From Tomocerus qinae (taxonomy: Eukaryota > Arthropoda > Collembola > Entomobryomorpha > Tomoceridae), in NCBI GenBank assembly GCA_020055645.1, contig CM034546.1, forward strand, positions 62,000,001 through 62,064,000: 64,000 bases of DNA. Reading direction: 5' to 3'. Of the stretch, positions 38,992-50,468 are shown piece after piece. The notes under the pieces were generated by a model, which saw nothing but the letters and a program-made list of their open reading frames with translations, made no database searches and was not told the origin of the DNA. The position numbers and the translations under genes were made by a program. Each line of letters opens with the position of its first letter. The first letter of the stretch is position 1.

Positions 38992-39809
38992 TAGAGATAT
39001 ACACGTAAAAAATATGTGGTCGAGTTGAACAAAAAATGTATTTTGGCTTATTCCTGTACCAAACAAAAAATGTATTTAGGCTTTTTCCTGCACCAATCTG
39101 AAAGTGGATACAGGCTTATTCTATCTTTAAGGGACGATATGTCGATTTATTTTCCTAAATTAATTATTTTCTCAAAAAATACCAGGCGGATTTGGATGAA
39201 ACTTGCTGGGGACCTTCATCGATAGTTAAACCGCATGGGGTTTCTCATTTATCCACGCCGATTTCAAAATTTTGAAACATTACGTATTTACTAAGTAGGG
39301 GCCTTACTCGGTAATTTTTCCCAAATGCTGGGCCAAATATCTTAGGATGTGAGTGAGGCCTACGTATGCACCAGAACTCCTTAAATGTGTTCACAAAGAA
39401 CATGCCTGCATGACTTATTCGCAGCTTTTAGCTTCCTACCGTAATTATGAAAAAAATCATGTTTTTATCAAAAAAAGGTACTCTCCTCCGCTACTTTTCT
39501 TAAATGAAGGGTCAATTATCTCAGTATCTACAGACTGCAAGTGCACCAAAACTCCCAAATGTGTTCTTAGACACCACTTGGTTTAACTATCGACGAAGGT
39601 CCCCAGCAATTTTTGTTCAAATCCGCCTGGTAGTTTCCTGGAAAATTTCTAATTAAAAAATCGACATATTTTGAAAATTCCCTATAACTTCAGAAAGATT
39701 GATTATAGAAGCTTGGTCACATTAACCGAAATGATGTGCAGTGAGAGTAGTTTCCACTCCTAAAGTTCCCCTCAACTCTATCACACATTTTTTACGTGTA
39801 AGATCTCTA
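38992..39809. mobile_element. Long-inverted-repeat foldback element, 818 bp
   Basis: The terminal arms begin TAGAGATATACACGTAAAAA on the left and match the inverse at the right (TTTTTTACGTGTAAGATCTCTA). A second inverted block lies inside: CCAGGCGGATTTGGAT with GCTGGGGACCTTCATCGA (39183-39220) matches, inverted, 39590-39640. Most of the element can fold back on itself. No transposase. The 77-aa and 69-aa frames in it are not genes. It lies between the four-cysteine exon at 39941 and the retrotransposon. Confidence 0.8.
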
Positions 39810-39940
39810 TGATATTAACTCAAATGAGCATTTTTTTCAGTCTTTGAATCAAATCTTGTAAACTACATTCAGAAGTTATTGAGTGATGCAGTGTTTGAGA
39901 TGCAAGAGTAAAGTAAAGGAGATAAAAAGTTGATACTAAC

Positions 39941-40108
39941 CAATTCCTCTCGACCCCCACTTAATTGACACATGCAACGGAAATTTTGGTCATATCGACA
40001 GTTAGCCCCACACAAAGAGTCACCACGCAGGCGACGGCTCTCCACCGATTCTAATGCTAATATTAGCAAAATGATGAATTTCAGCACTACAATTGCCATT
40101 CTCAACAT
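39941..40108 (-). CDS. Four-cysteine secreted peptide, exon 1 (copy 5 of 5)
   Basis: 56 codons from the conserved MLRMAI start. Signal peptide to about VES, then RRLRGDSLCGANCRYDQNFRCMC with the family pattern C-x3-C-x7-C-x-C. The coding part ends at the family donor TTG|GTTAGTATCAAC. The tail exon that follows in the paralogs is not found here: a foldback element starts 130 bp downstream (39809) and the LTR element follows. The gene is thus probably truncated, or reads on to a stop in the retained intron at 39869. Confidence 0.6.
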
Positions 40109-40820
40109 TTTTGGGATATATTTTAATATGGTAATTCAATTATTCAAAAGTTAGTATCGTTCCAAATTATACTTTCACTTCACACCGCTTTTCTTACTAC
40201 TCTGCTTTAAATGATGTTTCTCATTATATAATGAATTGTCAAGTTTTATTAATCATGTTATTCATTTTATTAGTAGATTAGTGCTTCGAGAATTAACGCA
40301 CATTAATTGCACATGTATTTCCAAGTATTACCGCACAAAACTCGATAGCTTAATATACTGTATAAGTGGTAAGTATGCCTATTCCTACTACTACCACTCG
40401 GAATGTTTTACTCTCTTTTATATTATATATTACATCCATTTACTACCTAATATCATTACCTTGAATGTTTCCAGTAACCGTGCGTGTTGCGGCATTTCGT
40501 CGTCTACCGGAACTACATTTGGGCAAACTAACATAGCAATAATTGTGTTTAGAAACTGATTATTATCTCTACAGCAGTAATCATTCTGTAATTTATGATT
40601 TCATGAAATACAACAAATCAATTTTATTATAATTTCTTATTAACCACTTTACCAAATAGTTTTCAAGCGTTCCCTGCATTTTATTTGAATCTATTAACGT
40701 TTGCATGTTTTTTTGTTATCTCATGAGATTATTTATGTAAAGTAAAATTCATCTACTTATATTCATACTTCATTAATGTATCATTGGAATTAATGTATTT
40801 ATTTATCTTTTGGGATGGAC
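40109..40820. other. Spacer between peptide gene copies
   Basis: 5' flank of the 39.9-kb copy. It begins with the upstream block shared by all copies (TTTGGAACGATACTAACTTT on the minus strand). The 107-aa plus frame here is a chance frame; a similar spacer at 41640-42090 does not keep it. Confidence 0.6.
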
Positions 40821-40913
40821 GTAATGGTTTTCAAAAGATTTTAGTGCTTCTATTAATCGTAGGCGATAAGGTGTTGCCAGTCCAATTTTTTCATGTGGCA
40901 CTGCATAGGAATG

Positions 40914-41570
40914 TTAAGAAATTATTTTTGGAAATTTCAAATCAAGATTCCGTTCAAGCTACACAAACAAAATTTATTTTAAATTTTAGAGTGAAAATTC
41001 TCTCTTAGAGAAAATGTTTTGGATTTTGACATAATTTGACATTAGTAGTTATCTCACATTTTTTATTAGTGGACGGAAAAAGTGTAGAAGGAGCAAGCAG
41101 ATGAATAGGAAGATGAAAGCTGAAAATAGTACATGGTCACTCATCATTTAATAAATTATATTATTATATTGAAAGAGTCACCATAACTACTGAAGTTGAT
41201 GATACAGGGAATCCATTAGATGGAGATCAAGCACTGCAAACTTCATTTAAAATCGTCTTTTCTAAATCTTCAATCAATGTTTGGTAAATAATATTAATTT
41301 TTTAAAAGAAATGAGCATTTTTTCAGTCTTTGAATCAAATCTTGTTAATTACATTCAGACTTTAAATTTGTAAAAGTAGTGAGTTATTGATAAAAAGTTG
41401 ATGCTAACCAAATCACTGAGATCCCCATAATGACAATCGCAACTGTAACCGTTAAAATAGCAATTAGGCCCACAGGAAGAGTCCCCGCGCTGGCGACAGC
41501 TCTCCACCAATTCAAATGCTAATATTAACAAAATGGAGAAAGTCAATACTGTGATTGCCATTCTCATCAT
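40914..41570 (-). CDS. Four-cysteine secreted peptide, two exons (copy 4)
   Basis: Exon 1 (41409-41570, 54 codons) starts at the conserved MMRMAI. It has a hydrophobic signal core and then CRQRGDSSCGPNCYFNGYSCDC. Donor TTG|GTTAGC. A tail exon (40914-40958) begins after TTTGTGTAG and reads LERNLDLKFPKIIS then stop, 68 aa in total. A conserved internal pseudo-exon (41058-41119) lies in the intron and may be used in place of, or in addition to, the tail exon. An extra Cys sits at the predicted mature N-terminus. The role is unknown; a secreted basic micro-peptide is all that can be seen. Confidence 0.6.
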
Positions 41571-42421
41571 TTTGAGGATATTTTTTAATATGGTATTCAA
41601 TATTCAAAAGTTAGTATCGTTCCAAATTACAATTTCATTCCACATCGCTTTTGTTAATATTCTGTGTTAAACGATGTTTCTCATTTTATAATCAAGTTTT
41701 GTTATAATTCATTGTCCTAGGCTGTTCATATATATTCAATTTATTAGATAAGCATTACTTATGTGCTTCGTAAATTGACACACATTCATTACATGAGTAT
41801 TTCCTTGCAATACCACACAAAACTAGATAACTTAATAACATTCAATATACTACTTACTTATGTTTCTTCCTACTACTACCACTCGGTATGGTTTACTATA
41901 CTTTTTATTAAATAAAGCATCCATTATTTACTATCTAATAGCATTACCTTAAATGTTTCCTGTAAGCGTGCGTCCTGCGGTATTTCATCGTGTACCAGAA
42001 CTACATTTGGGCAACCAGACATAGCAATAATTGTGTTTAGAAACTGATTATTATGTATAGAGCAGTAATCATTCTGTAATTTATGACTTCATAAAATGCA
42101 AAAAATCAATTTATATAAATTTTTCATAAATCACTTTACGATGTAGTTTTAAGACGTTATCTGTATTTTATTGCTTTCTACTTTCTACTAAAGTTTACAT
42201 GGGTTTTATCATATATTATTATGAAATTCTTTATGTAAAGTTTCTGTCCCTACCCGAGAAACAATTCTCTATATTTAAATCTGGATTCGACATCGAATGC
42301 AGATAACGAAATCGATATGCTAATAGCCTATTTATGCTTATTTATCACCAGAATTGATTTAAATGATTGAAGCATGTCACAAAAAACGTGAAAATCTAAT
42401 GCATCAAAAACTGCATGAAGC

Positions 42422-42586
42422 CAAGGACGTATTTAGGGGGGGTGCTAGGGTGCTTAAGCACCCCCTAAATTTCCCAAAATAAACTAAATATTTTCTCAAA
42501 ATTTAATAAAAAGTATTTTTATGCATAAGAAAATTTTTGTCACATGTTCAAGCACCCCCTAAATTTGGATTCTAGATACGCCCTTG
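42422..42586. mobile_element. MITE, family CAAGSRCGTATYYAG, copy 1
   Basis: It starts CAAGGACGTATTTAG, ends CTAGATACGCCCTTG and is flanked by the 8-bp direct repeat CATGAAGC (42414-42421, 42587-42594). The interior contains AGCACCCCCTAAATTT twice. The matching position in the paralogous spacer near 45995 is empty, which confirms insertion. The 8-bp duplication suggests the hAT superfamily. Confidence 0.88.
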
Positions 42587-43109
42587 CATGAAGCAAATTG
42601 ATATATTTAATTAACACATTTGTATGAACTCTACGACGCTACAGACTTTAAAAATATTAAGGGCTTCTAACATTCAGGGGCCTTGGGTTTGAGTTTTTCA
42701 TCATAATATTTGATGTGAAATGATAGGATGCGGCACTGCACAGTAATGTAAAGGAAACTTTTATTCGCAATTTCAAACCACGATAACTTTTAAGGAACAG
42801 ATATGAAAATTAATTTTAAAATTAAAAACAGCTGGTTTTAGAGCAAAGCTTTTTGATATTTGAAAATTTATAAAATACCTAAATAGTTATCTCACAAGTA
42901 ATAATAGCCGAAGAAAAAGTGCAGACAGGAACAAGCAGATGAGTAAGTTAGAAGATTAAAGCTGAAAATAAAACATAATTTAGATTATACTCATAAATTA
43001 ACAAATTATAATATTATATTATAGATTTTGATATTGAAGAGATATTGAATAAATATTGAAGGCGCATACCAAATCCGTCGATGTTTTTCCATATTATCAT
43101 CAAAAATGG

Positions 43110-43262
43110 TCACCATTTCCAAAGAGGCCAGTGACCATTACAAACACAAAAGTTGTTGAAATAGCAGTTGGGCCCACACCAGGAATCACGGCTCTCCACT
43201 AATTCAAATGACACCAGTAGCAAAATGGACACAGTCAATACTGTAAATATTACCTTCTTCAT
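43110..43262 (-). CDS. Four-cysteine secreted peptide, 50 aa (copy 3)
   Basis: A complete frame of 50 codons: Met, a hydrophobic signal core (FTVLTVSILLLVSFELVES), then RDSWCGPNCYFNNFCVC and a Trp-rich end GHWPLWKW before TGA. It has the family spacing C-x3-C-x5-C-x-C but lost the usual intron donor, so it ends within the cysteine exon. The downstream middle exon (42896-42961) is still visible and the tail exon near 42700-42790 is decayed. This is the shortest member. Confidence 0.6.
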   Translation of the reverse strand: MKKVIFTVLTVSILLLVSFELVESRDSWCGPNCYFNNFCVCNGHWPLWKW

Positions 43263-44660
43263 TTTTAGATTATTTTAATATGGTATTACAGATACCTATA
43301 TAAAAATTATTAACTTTTTGGGTAACCCTCTTATTAATACCTTCGAAGGTGCCTCCAACAAACAATTAAACTTTAATGCGCTGTTGTAAACTGATGTAAG
43401 GTTAAATAATATGTATTAATTGTTTAGAGCAATAAGTTTAAGTATTGTTTTACAGTTTCCTAACTAATAAACTATTTCTAAGTATTACCACGCAAAACAC
43501 GGCACTTCCCATTCATATTTAAGTATATTACCTATTTTTCAGCTTACTTATATTATTATGTATCTACATAACGTTTCCAAATCGTAATGCGGTTTTCCTA
43601 GTGCAAACAGCCTCTGCCTTTTGGTAACGAGGTAATTGTAACAAAGCATAACTGTATATTAAAAATTACTTATCCCTAGATTATTAATAATTCTGTAATA
43701 TATGACATAACGAAATACGGCAAATTAGCTTTATATTTTGGCATGTTGCTAACCGACATTACGAAACAGTTTAAAGAAGTTCTCGACTGAAATGCCGACT
43801 GCCCGGTAGCCAGGTTAGTGCGGTCAAAAATTAATGACTGCCCGCTAACTACGTTAAGATGCTTTTTTCGCGTCAAAAAAATTTAAACCGATTACCCTTT
43901 TTTGGCGCTTGTACAATAAAATTTGATAATAAAAATTCTGTTTAGGCGAGCATCGCATCGCACAGTCTGTCCGCTTTTATAAAATTGCTGCCCTGTCCGG
44001 TAACGAGAAAATACATTTTCTGTATGCCTGTACTATATTGAAATATTATTATATATTTCAATATAATAGTGTTGCGGTATTTTGTCGTGCACGGATTCTG
44101 CATATGGCAACCAGACATAGTAAATAACTGTATTTATAATCAAACTATATAAAATGGACACCACGATGAGGGGAATTCAATAAAAAAAATTTTTAAAGGT
44201 CAAACCTTTTACGATCAACAAATGTCATGGTCAGTATATCACTAATAGGGACTCACAATGACAACCGCTACGGTTGCCAGATCACCTTTTAGAATTTGAA
44301 AGTGTAATTTATTTACTTTGACATTAGAATCTTTTGATGCTTAAAGTAAATAATTTTGCAATGATACTATACAATAAATACATTCATTTTAATACAATTT
44401 CTTATTAATCATACTTTACGAAATAGTTTTTAGACGTTTCGTATATTTTATTTCAATCTATTAACGTTTGCATGGTTTTTTTGCCTTTTCTTATCACATG
44501 AGATTATTTATGTTAAGCAAAGTTCAATAAGTTCATTGATGTTCATACTTCATAAATGTATCGTTGGAATTGATGTATTCAATTTATCTTTTGGGATGAA
44601 CATTATGAACTTTGAAGATTTGTGATGTTTGTGATTAGAGCTTCTATTAATCGTTGGCCA
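43263..44660. other. Spacer between peptide gene copies, nothing coding seen
   Basis: Contains an ATATTGAAATATTATTATATATTTCAATAT palindrome near 44034-44064 and parts of the shared spacer. No supportable gene. Confidence 0.5.
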
Positions 44661-44667
44661 TAAGTTT

Positions 44668-45368
44668 TCAGTCGAATTTTTTGAGGCGGTACTGCATAGT
44701 GATGTAAAGAATTATTTCTGGAAATTTTAAATCACGATATCGTCCAAGCTACATAAACAAAAAATATTTTAAAATTACGAATATTTGCTCTTCGAGATAA
44801 TGGTATTAATTTTTGACATAATTTTAAAATTAGATGTTATCTCACATTTAAGTGGACGAAAATATTGTAGAACGGAACAAGCAGATAAATATAACGAAAG
44901 ACAAAACTGAAAATAGTACATGGTTACTCATCATTTTACAAATTATATTATTATATTGAAATAGCATACCAAAACCTACTAATGTTGACGATACAGGGAA
45001 TCCATTAGACGGAGGTCAAGCCACTCAAACTTCATTTAAAATCGTCCCTTCTAGGACTTTAATCAATATAACTTTTTGTTAAAATTTTTTGCAATAAATG
45101 AACTATGAAGATTTGATTCAGTCTTTGAATTAATCAAATCTTGTAAATTACATTCAGACGTTATAAAAGTAATGAGTTTATGAGATAAAAATTTGATACT
45201 AACCAAATCGCCGAGATCCCCACGACGACAATCGCAACTGTAACCGTTGTAATAGCAGTTAGCCCCACACGAAGAGTCCCCGTTACGAGGGCGACGGCTC
45301 TCCACCAAATCAAATGCTATTACTAGCAAAATGGAGAATATCACTAATGCAATTGCCATTCTCCCCAT
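44668..45368 (-). CDS. Four-cysteine secreted peptide, two exons (copy 2)
   Basis: Exon 1 (45204-45368, 55 codons) starts at MGRMAI. An open frame continues upstream of it, but no paralog shares an upstream Met. Signal to VES, then RRPRNGDSSCGANCYYNGYSCDCRRGDLGDL. Donor TTG|GTTAGT. The tail exon 44668-44748 begins after TTTATGTAG and reads LGRYRDLKFPEIILYITMQ and on to TGA, 81 aa in total. The LKFP motif is shared with copies 1 and 4. A pseudo-exon at 44846-44906, with TTTTCAG acceptor and GTGAGA donor, lies in the intron. Confidence 0.65.
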
Positions 45369-46426
45369 TTTAAGCATATATTTTAATAATATGGGATTCA
45401 ATATTCAAAAGTTAGTATCGTTCCAAATTACACTGCCACTTCATATCACATCGCTTTTGTCATTGCTACTATTTACTCTGTTTAAATGATGTTTCTCAGT
45501 TAATAATAAAATGTCAAGTTCCATTGTCCTAGGCTGTTCATATATAATTTAAATTTATTAGATTAGCATTATTTATGTGCTTCGAGAATTAACACACATT
45601 CTTTCGTTATACGAGTATCTCCAAGTATTACCACACAAAATGCGATGACTTGATACACAGTATAAATATATACATACACGTAATACTAATTACTCGGTAT
45701 GGTTTACTTATATCTTAATATATTGTGTACATTTACTAATATTATTACCTTAAATGTTTTCTGTTAGCTTGTTGCGGTATTTCGTGGTGCGCCGGAACTA
45801 CCTTTGGGCAACCAAAAATAATAATAATTGTGCTTAAAAACTGTTTATTATATCTAGAGTAGTAAATCTGGATTCAACATCGAATACAGATAACGAAATC
45901 GATGCTGGTAGCATATTCATGTTTATTTATTACCTGAATGCATTTTAATGATTAAAGCATGTCACAAAAAACGTGAAAATCAAACGCCTCAAAAACTTGA
46001 AGTAAATTGTTATATTTAATCATCACATTTGTATGAACCCTGCGACCCCACGCACGGGGTCGCAGGTTTAATACAAATGGTTTGTCCATTTTGACCATTT
46101 TGACCGCTTTTTGGGTATGTTTTGACCGGGCCGTTTTGACCGAAAGGGGCCAAAACGGTTTTAACCACGACCCAACCCTGCTGAAAAATAATGTCGTGTT
46201 TGGTTTGGATTTATTTCCTTCGACGTATTATAAAGATTTCCTCATTTGCTGATGCTTTGTGGTTATGGTTAGTATATCTTAATATATATGTAAATGTATG
46301 ACGTGATCCCTATTTAAATTATAGGAAAACATAAATATGGAATATTATGCATGTGTCTAATTTTACAATCTTGCGTAAATCAATTAACAATAAAAATGTA
46401 ACTTTCATTATGTGATTGAATGGGCA
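45369..46426. other. Spacer between peptide gene copies
   Basis: Shares a block with 42260-42420 (ATCGAATRCAGATAACGAAATCGAT, then AAAGCATGTCACAAAAAACGTG). A small 11-bp-stem hairpin CCTGCGACCCC / GGGGTCGCAGG lies at about 46039-46066, next to TTTTGACC repeats of possible transposon origin. Confidence 0.5.
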
Positions 46427-46589
46427 CAAGCACGTATCCAGGAATTTGACCTAGGGGGGGGGGGGCAACCAAAATATATTGACAAAATAAATTTTGGATT
46501 TTTAACCTTTTTTGACAAAAAAATTGCCTTTTTCTGGATACTTAGGGGGGGCCCGGGCCCCCCCGGCCCCCCCTCTGGATACGTGCTTG
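46427..46589. mobile_element. MITE, family CAAGSRCGTATYYAG, copy 2
   Basis: It starts CAAGCACGTATCCAG, ends CTGGATACGTGCTTG and has the 8-bp direct repeat AATGGGCA on both sides (46419-46426, 46590-46597). Interior G/C runs (GGGGGGGGGG, GGGCCCGGGCCC) flank an AT-rich core. Same length class and end design as the copy at 42422-42586. Confidence 0.9.
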
Positions 46590-46992
46590 AATGGGCATGT
46601 ACTTGAGTTGGTGTCAATACTGATCAGATTTCTTAATCAACGGAAAGTATTATATTTTAAAACTGGTAATGTAATTGTACAAGAAACGTCCATTTCATGC
46701 CACAGTGTGTGTACAATGAAAGTAGTCGACTGACATGCACAAAAAACATAATAAGTAAGTTTTAAAAATTAACTTTATAATTTGTTGCGGCGATTTAAAC
46801 TAACATTGCTTAGTGTATGAAAACAAATTGGAAAGATTCATGACATTTTGTATTATTTTTTCCTGTACTACTATTTGAACTCACAACTTAATTACTTAAC
46901 CATGTCTTAGGAAAAATGAAAGCGTCTCAAAAAATATATTATTATGATTGAAATTTTTGATGTATTTAATTTATTATTTTGGGAAGAACGTT

Positions 46993-47426
46993 TTAATCTA
47001 TAAAGTTTTTAGTGCTTCTATTTATTCTTTTAATTGTAGGCCGTAAGTTTTTAGTCGGGTTTCTTTGATGTGACACTGCAGTGTGATGATTTCGTTTTGG
47101 AAATTTGAAACCACTTTGAAGCTAAATAAACAAAAATTATTTTAAAATTAAGAATTTTTGCTCCTGAATTAATATAATATTTGGTAAAATTAATATTGTA
47201 CTAAAAAATTAGGATTTTTTCAGTCTTTAAATTAAATCTGAGATAAAAAGTAGATACTAACCAAATTCGAAGGATCCCCACGACGACAAACGCAACCTTT
47301 ATTTTTGTCATAATAGCAGTTAGCCTTACACGAAGAGTCACCACGAAAGCGACGGCTCTCCACCGATTCAAATGCTAATATTAACAAAATGGAGAAAGTC
47401 AATACTGAGATTGACATTCTCATCAT
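46993..47426 (-). CDS. Four-cysteine secreted peptide, two exons (copy 1, best preserved)
   Basis: Exon 1 (47262-47426, 55 codons) is a signal peptide (MMRMSISVLTFSILLILAF) followed by RRFRGDSSCKANCYYDKNKGCVCR. Donor TTG|GTTAGT, phase 0, a 140-bp intron and a TTTATTTAG acceptor. Exon 2 (46993-47121) is an open, highly basic tail of 42 residues (LQSGFKFPKRNHHTAVSHQR and more) ending TAA. The total is 97 aa; the mature part is about 73 aa, strongly positive, with only four cysteines. This copy lacks the pseudo-exon in its intron. The basic tail may bind nucleic acid, glycans or membranes; this is inference only. Confidence 0.68.
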
Positions 47427-48982
47427 TTTGTGGATATATTTTAATATGGTAATTCAATATTCATAAGTTAGTATCGTTCCAAATTACACTTTCACCTCAC
47501 ATAGCTTTTGTTAATACTCTCCTTTAAATGATGTTTCTCATAATATAATGAATTGTCAAGTTTTATTATAATGCATTGTCCAAGGCTGTTTATATATACT
47601 ATAATTTAAATTTATTCATTATTTAGGTCCTTCGAGAATTAACACACATTCGTTGCGCGATTATTTCCTAGTATTACCACACAAAACTCGATAACTTGAT
47701 ACAGTATAAGTTGTAAGTATACTGCTTATTTTTCTATTTACTCGGTATGGTTTACTTTACTGAATAATATAATATTACATCTATTATTATTATTACCTTG
47801 AATATTTCCTCTGACATAACTGTATTCCTAGCATCAAATTATATTTTCCGAACAGAAGCTGTACATTGCCATTCCGATTTATTTACGCCTAAAATCTTTG
47901 CTAATGCATGCATGGATTTGTTTACAGAATATAGTAAATGCCCAAAATATTAATCTTTGTACCTCCAATGTTTAGGAAAACAAAACTAAAACTTCCGAAA
48001 TGTTTTCTTTTCTACTCGATGAAATCTGCCATCTGACACAGATTTTAACATGATTTACCAATTGACAATTATTTCTTTTTTTCGCTCACTTTCTCTTTGA
48101 CTTCCGACTTAATTTTTGACTTAATTCGATGCTAATTATGCTAATGCTCAAACTTATCGTTTGTTGATCCTTAATTGTTAGTGGGGTGTCACTAGTTGTA
48201 CATAATTTGTGTATATATACATATTTATGGTTTTGATTCATGTCAGTGACGTCGAGGTCAATTTTTGACATTATACTTGTAATTTCAAACATTTTGTTAT
48301 TGAATCCATAACTTTTCGTAATCCAAAATGTTCTTTTGCACTGTGTGAGCTCTATAAGTTTTTATTTTAGTAGCTTTTCAGAGTTATCCAATACGTATAC
48401 AAGCAGATATTAATTAACAACTACAAAATATAATTGCGAATAAAATTGCTGCAATTGTCTACACTACACTCCCACAAAATATGTGAGACAGCAATTTGAT
48501 TTCCGGTAAAATATCAGCGGATACATCCCCAAATAGAATTACAGGATATCGTCAAGGTGGTTAAATTTGTTTGTCGGTGTTAATTTGTCCCGTGTGCTGT
48601 ATTAAAGCAATCATGCAAGGTGAAGGTAAAACCACTGACATTAATTGTGTGTTACCAGTATACTTATGATATTAATCACGGAAATGACATATCCAATGAA
48701 ATATTTAGGCAACACTTCAGTCATTTTTCCAAATTATTTTTACAAATAACTACAGAAGGGTATATCACCTCACCTCGAAATACGCCTTCGATATAGTGAG
48801 TCACCTTGTTGCCTAATATTAGTGAGTTCCAAATTTCTTGACTTCATTCTTGGCAAGATAGTGAACACGATAGTTCAGTTTAAAATACTGTTAAGTTTAC
48901 AAACAATCTTTATTAAAGATTGAACATTGATTGAATATATATAATATATCATTTATCATTGTAGTCTCAAAAGAATTGTACA
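47427..48982. other. Boundary between the peptide cluster and the membrane-protein cluster
   Basis: Up to about 47800 this is peptide-gene spacer. From about 48820 a block shared by all four membrane-protein genes begins (TTGACTTCATTCTTGGCAAG, then GTGAACA) and runs to the first ATG; it is probably promoter plus 5' UTR. No other gene seen. Confidence 0.5.
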
Positions 48983-50468
48983 ATGTACTGGATGGAAAAT
49001 ATGAAAAACCTGATTGAAACACTTACAATGAAAACCTTGGACTCCAAACTCAAAAGTTTAAAATGTCCACCGAATAGGGCAATGTATTTGAAAGTTTTAG
49101 CTTTCAATTTAAAAATGTGCAATGTACTTGGTGGATGTCCAGCAATTTTTAACAGTGAATTATTTTGTCTATTGAAATCCAAGACCAAATGGGATCAATG
49201 GAAGAACTATCTTACAATTGGTGTTTATACGATGTTTACTGGATTCCTAATTGCTCAATTTGTCCGTCTGAGGCTGTCACATGACGACACCTACCTCTAC
49301 GGACTTTGTTTTGGTCTTTGGATATGCATGATGGTCGGGTGTATGTTATTCTACGGAGTCTTATTTTACTTTGATGAGGTGGTGAAACTGAACGAAGAAA
49401 CAATGAAAACTCTGCTCAGATTTGAAGGTATAGTATAACATATAAATACATATTATTATATATTTACTTAACTTGTCCAGTTATTTAATTAATATAGTAC
49501 TAACGCTCCTAGATGTAGTACAATTATCAATGTAAATAACTTGAATTTATGAAGATAATGCAATTGCATACTGTTGATGAAAATTTTTTTTATAGAGGAA
49601 CACATGGAAAATAGTTTCGAAATGAATAAGGCGGACAAATATGTAGCCATAGGACTGACATTTTCAGCAGCCGTTTACTCCATTTTCAATGCTATTTTCT
49701 TTTTAGTTATTTACGATCTGCCAATATTCCCGTACTATTTTTTACCAGAACAGTACAAAAGTTGGATCTTCGTAGTTCTCTACGGATTTGTAATTTGGTG
49801 GATATTTACTGCAGAGATGTTTTTGGGAAGTAGTTTTGCAATAATTTGTCTCTTTTGCCACCGTAATATTACATTCATGGCGAATGAACTAAAGTAAGGA
49901 TCGCTCATTTAAATCTCGGATTTAAAAAAATATTCACTATAATAATATATTTAATTTATGTTGATTGTTATTTAGATTTGGAAGAAATGAATATAAGAGC
50001 AATGATTCCGCTCGAACCCCAGAAACGTTCGTAATGTTTCATACAATATTTAAAATTCTATTAAAAGACTTAAACGATATTGTGGGAAATCTCCTTCAGC
50101 CTGTGTATTTCCTGATCAATCGGTCAGTTTTGATAACATTCTGCCTTTTGATAGATAATAACAGGGACATGTCTCCTATTGTAACATCTATACTTGCAAT
50201 ATGCCCCATCGCCTTGGCAGCAGTATGGATTTTGATTTTAACCATGCTGAGAAATTTTGACGACGTTGCAAATGGACTAACAAAAAGCATGTCTTTGTTT
50301 ACATCTAATAAAAATAATGATCGCATGTACATGAAGAAATATCAAAAATCATGCAAACACGAACAATTTCAAATCGGCGACTGTCTCAAAATTAGCAAGA
50401 AGAGTGTTCCTAGATTTATAATGAGCCTTGTTAGAGGCATTGGGAAACTTCTCATCAGTTCCTTATGA
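48983..50468 (+). CDS. Multi-pass membrane protein, putative chemoreceptor, copy A (intact)
   Basis: Exons 48983-49427, 49596-49893 and 49976-50468 (phase 1, then phase 2; all GT-AG) give 411 aa. Hydrophobic helices are visible at about 76-95, 104-130, 164-190 and 205-235, then two or three in exon 3 (around NRSVLITFCLLI and the ILAICPIALAAVWILIL stretch). The last 45 residues are basic and conserved between copies (YMKKYQKSCKHEQFQIGDCL). Length, helix number, three-exon design and tandem amplification fit arthropod gustatory/odorant-type receptors; the C-terminal S-C-x-IG-F/C style recalls springtail receptor expansions. I cannot prove receptor function. The ATG was chosen because all copies share the exon from there (MKTLDSKLKSLKCPPNRA). 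Confidence 0.8.

Noticed and set aside
39016..39586. 69-aa and 77-aa plus frames
   Set aside because: They fall inside the foldback element and overlap its inverted blocks.
40236..40559. 107-aa plus frame
   Set aside because: The paralogous spacer at 41640-42090 does not keep the frame open.
46408..46733. Pro/Gly-rich frames around 46408-46733
   Set aside because: They arise from the G and C runs inside a MITE with clear ends and target repeats.
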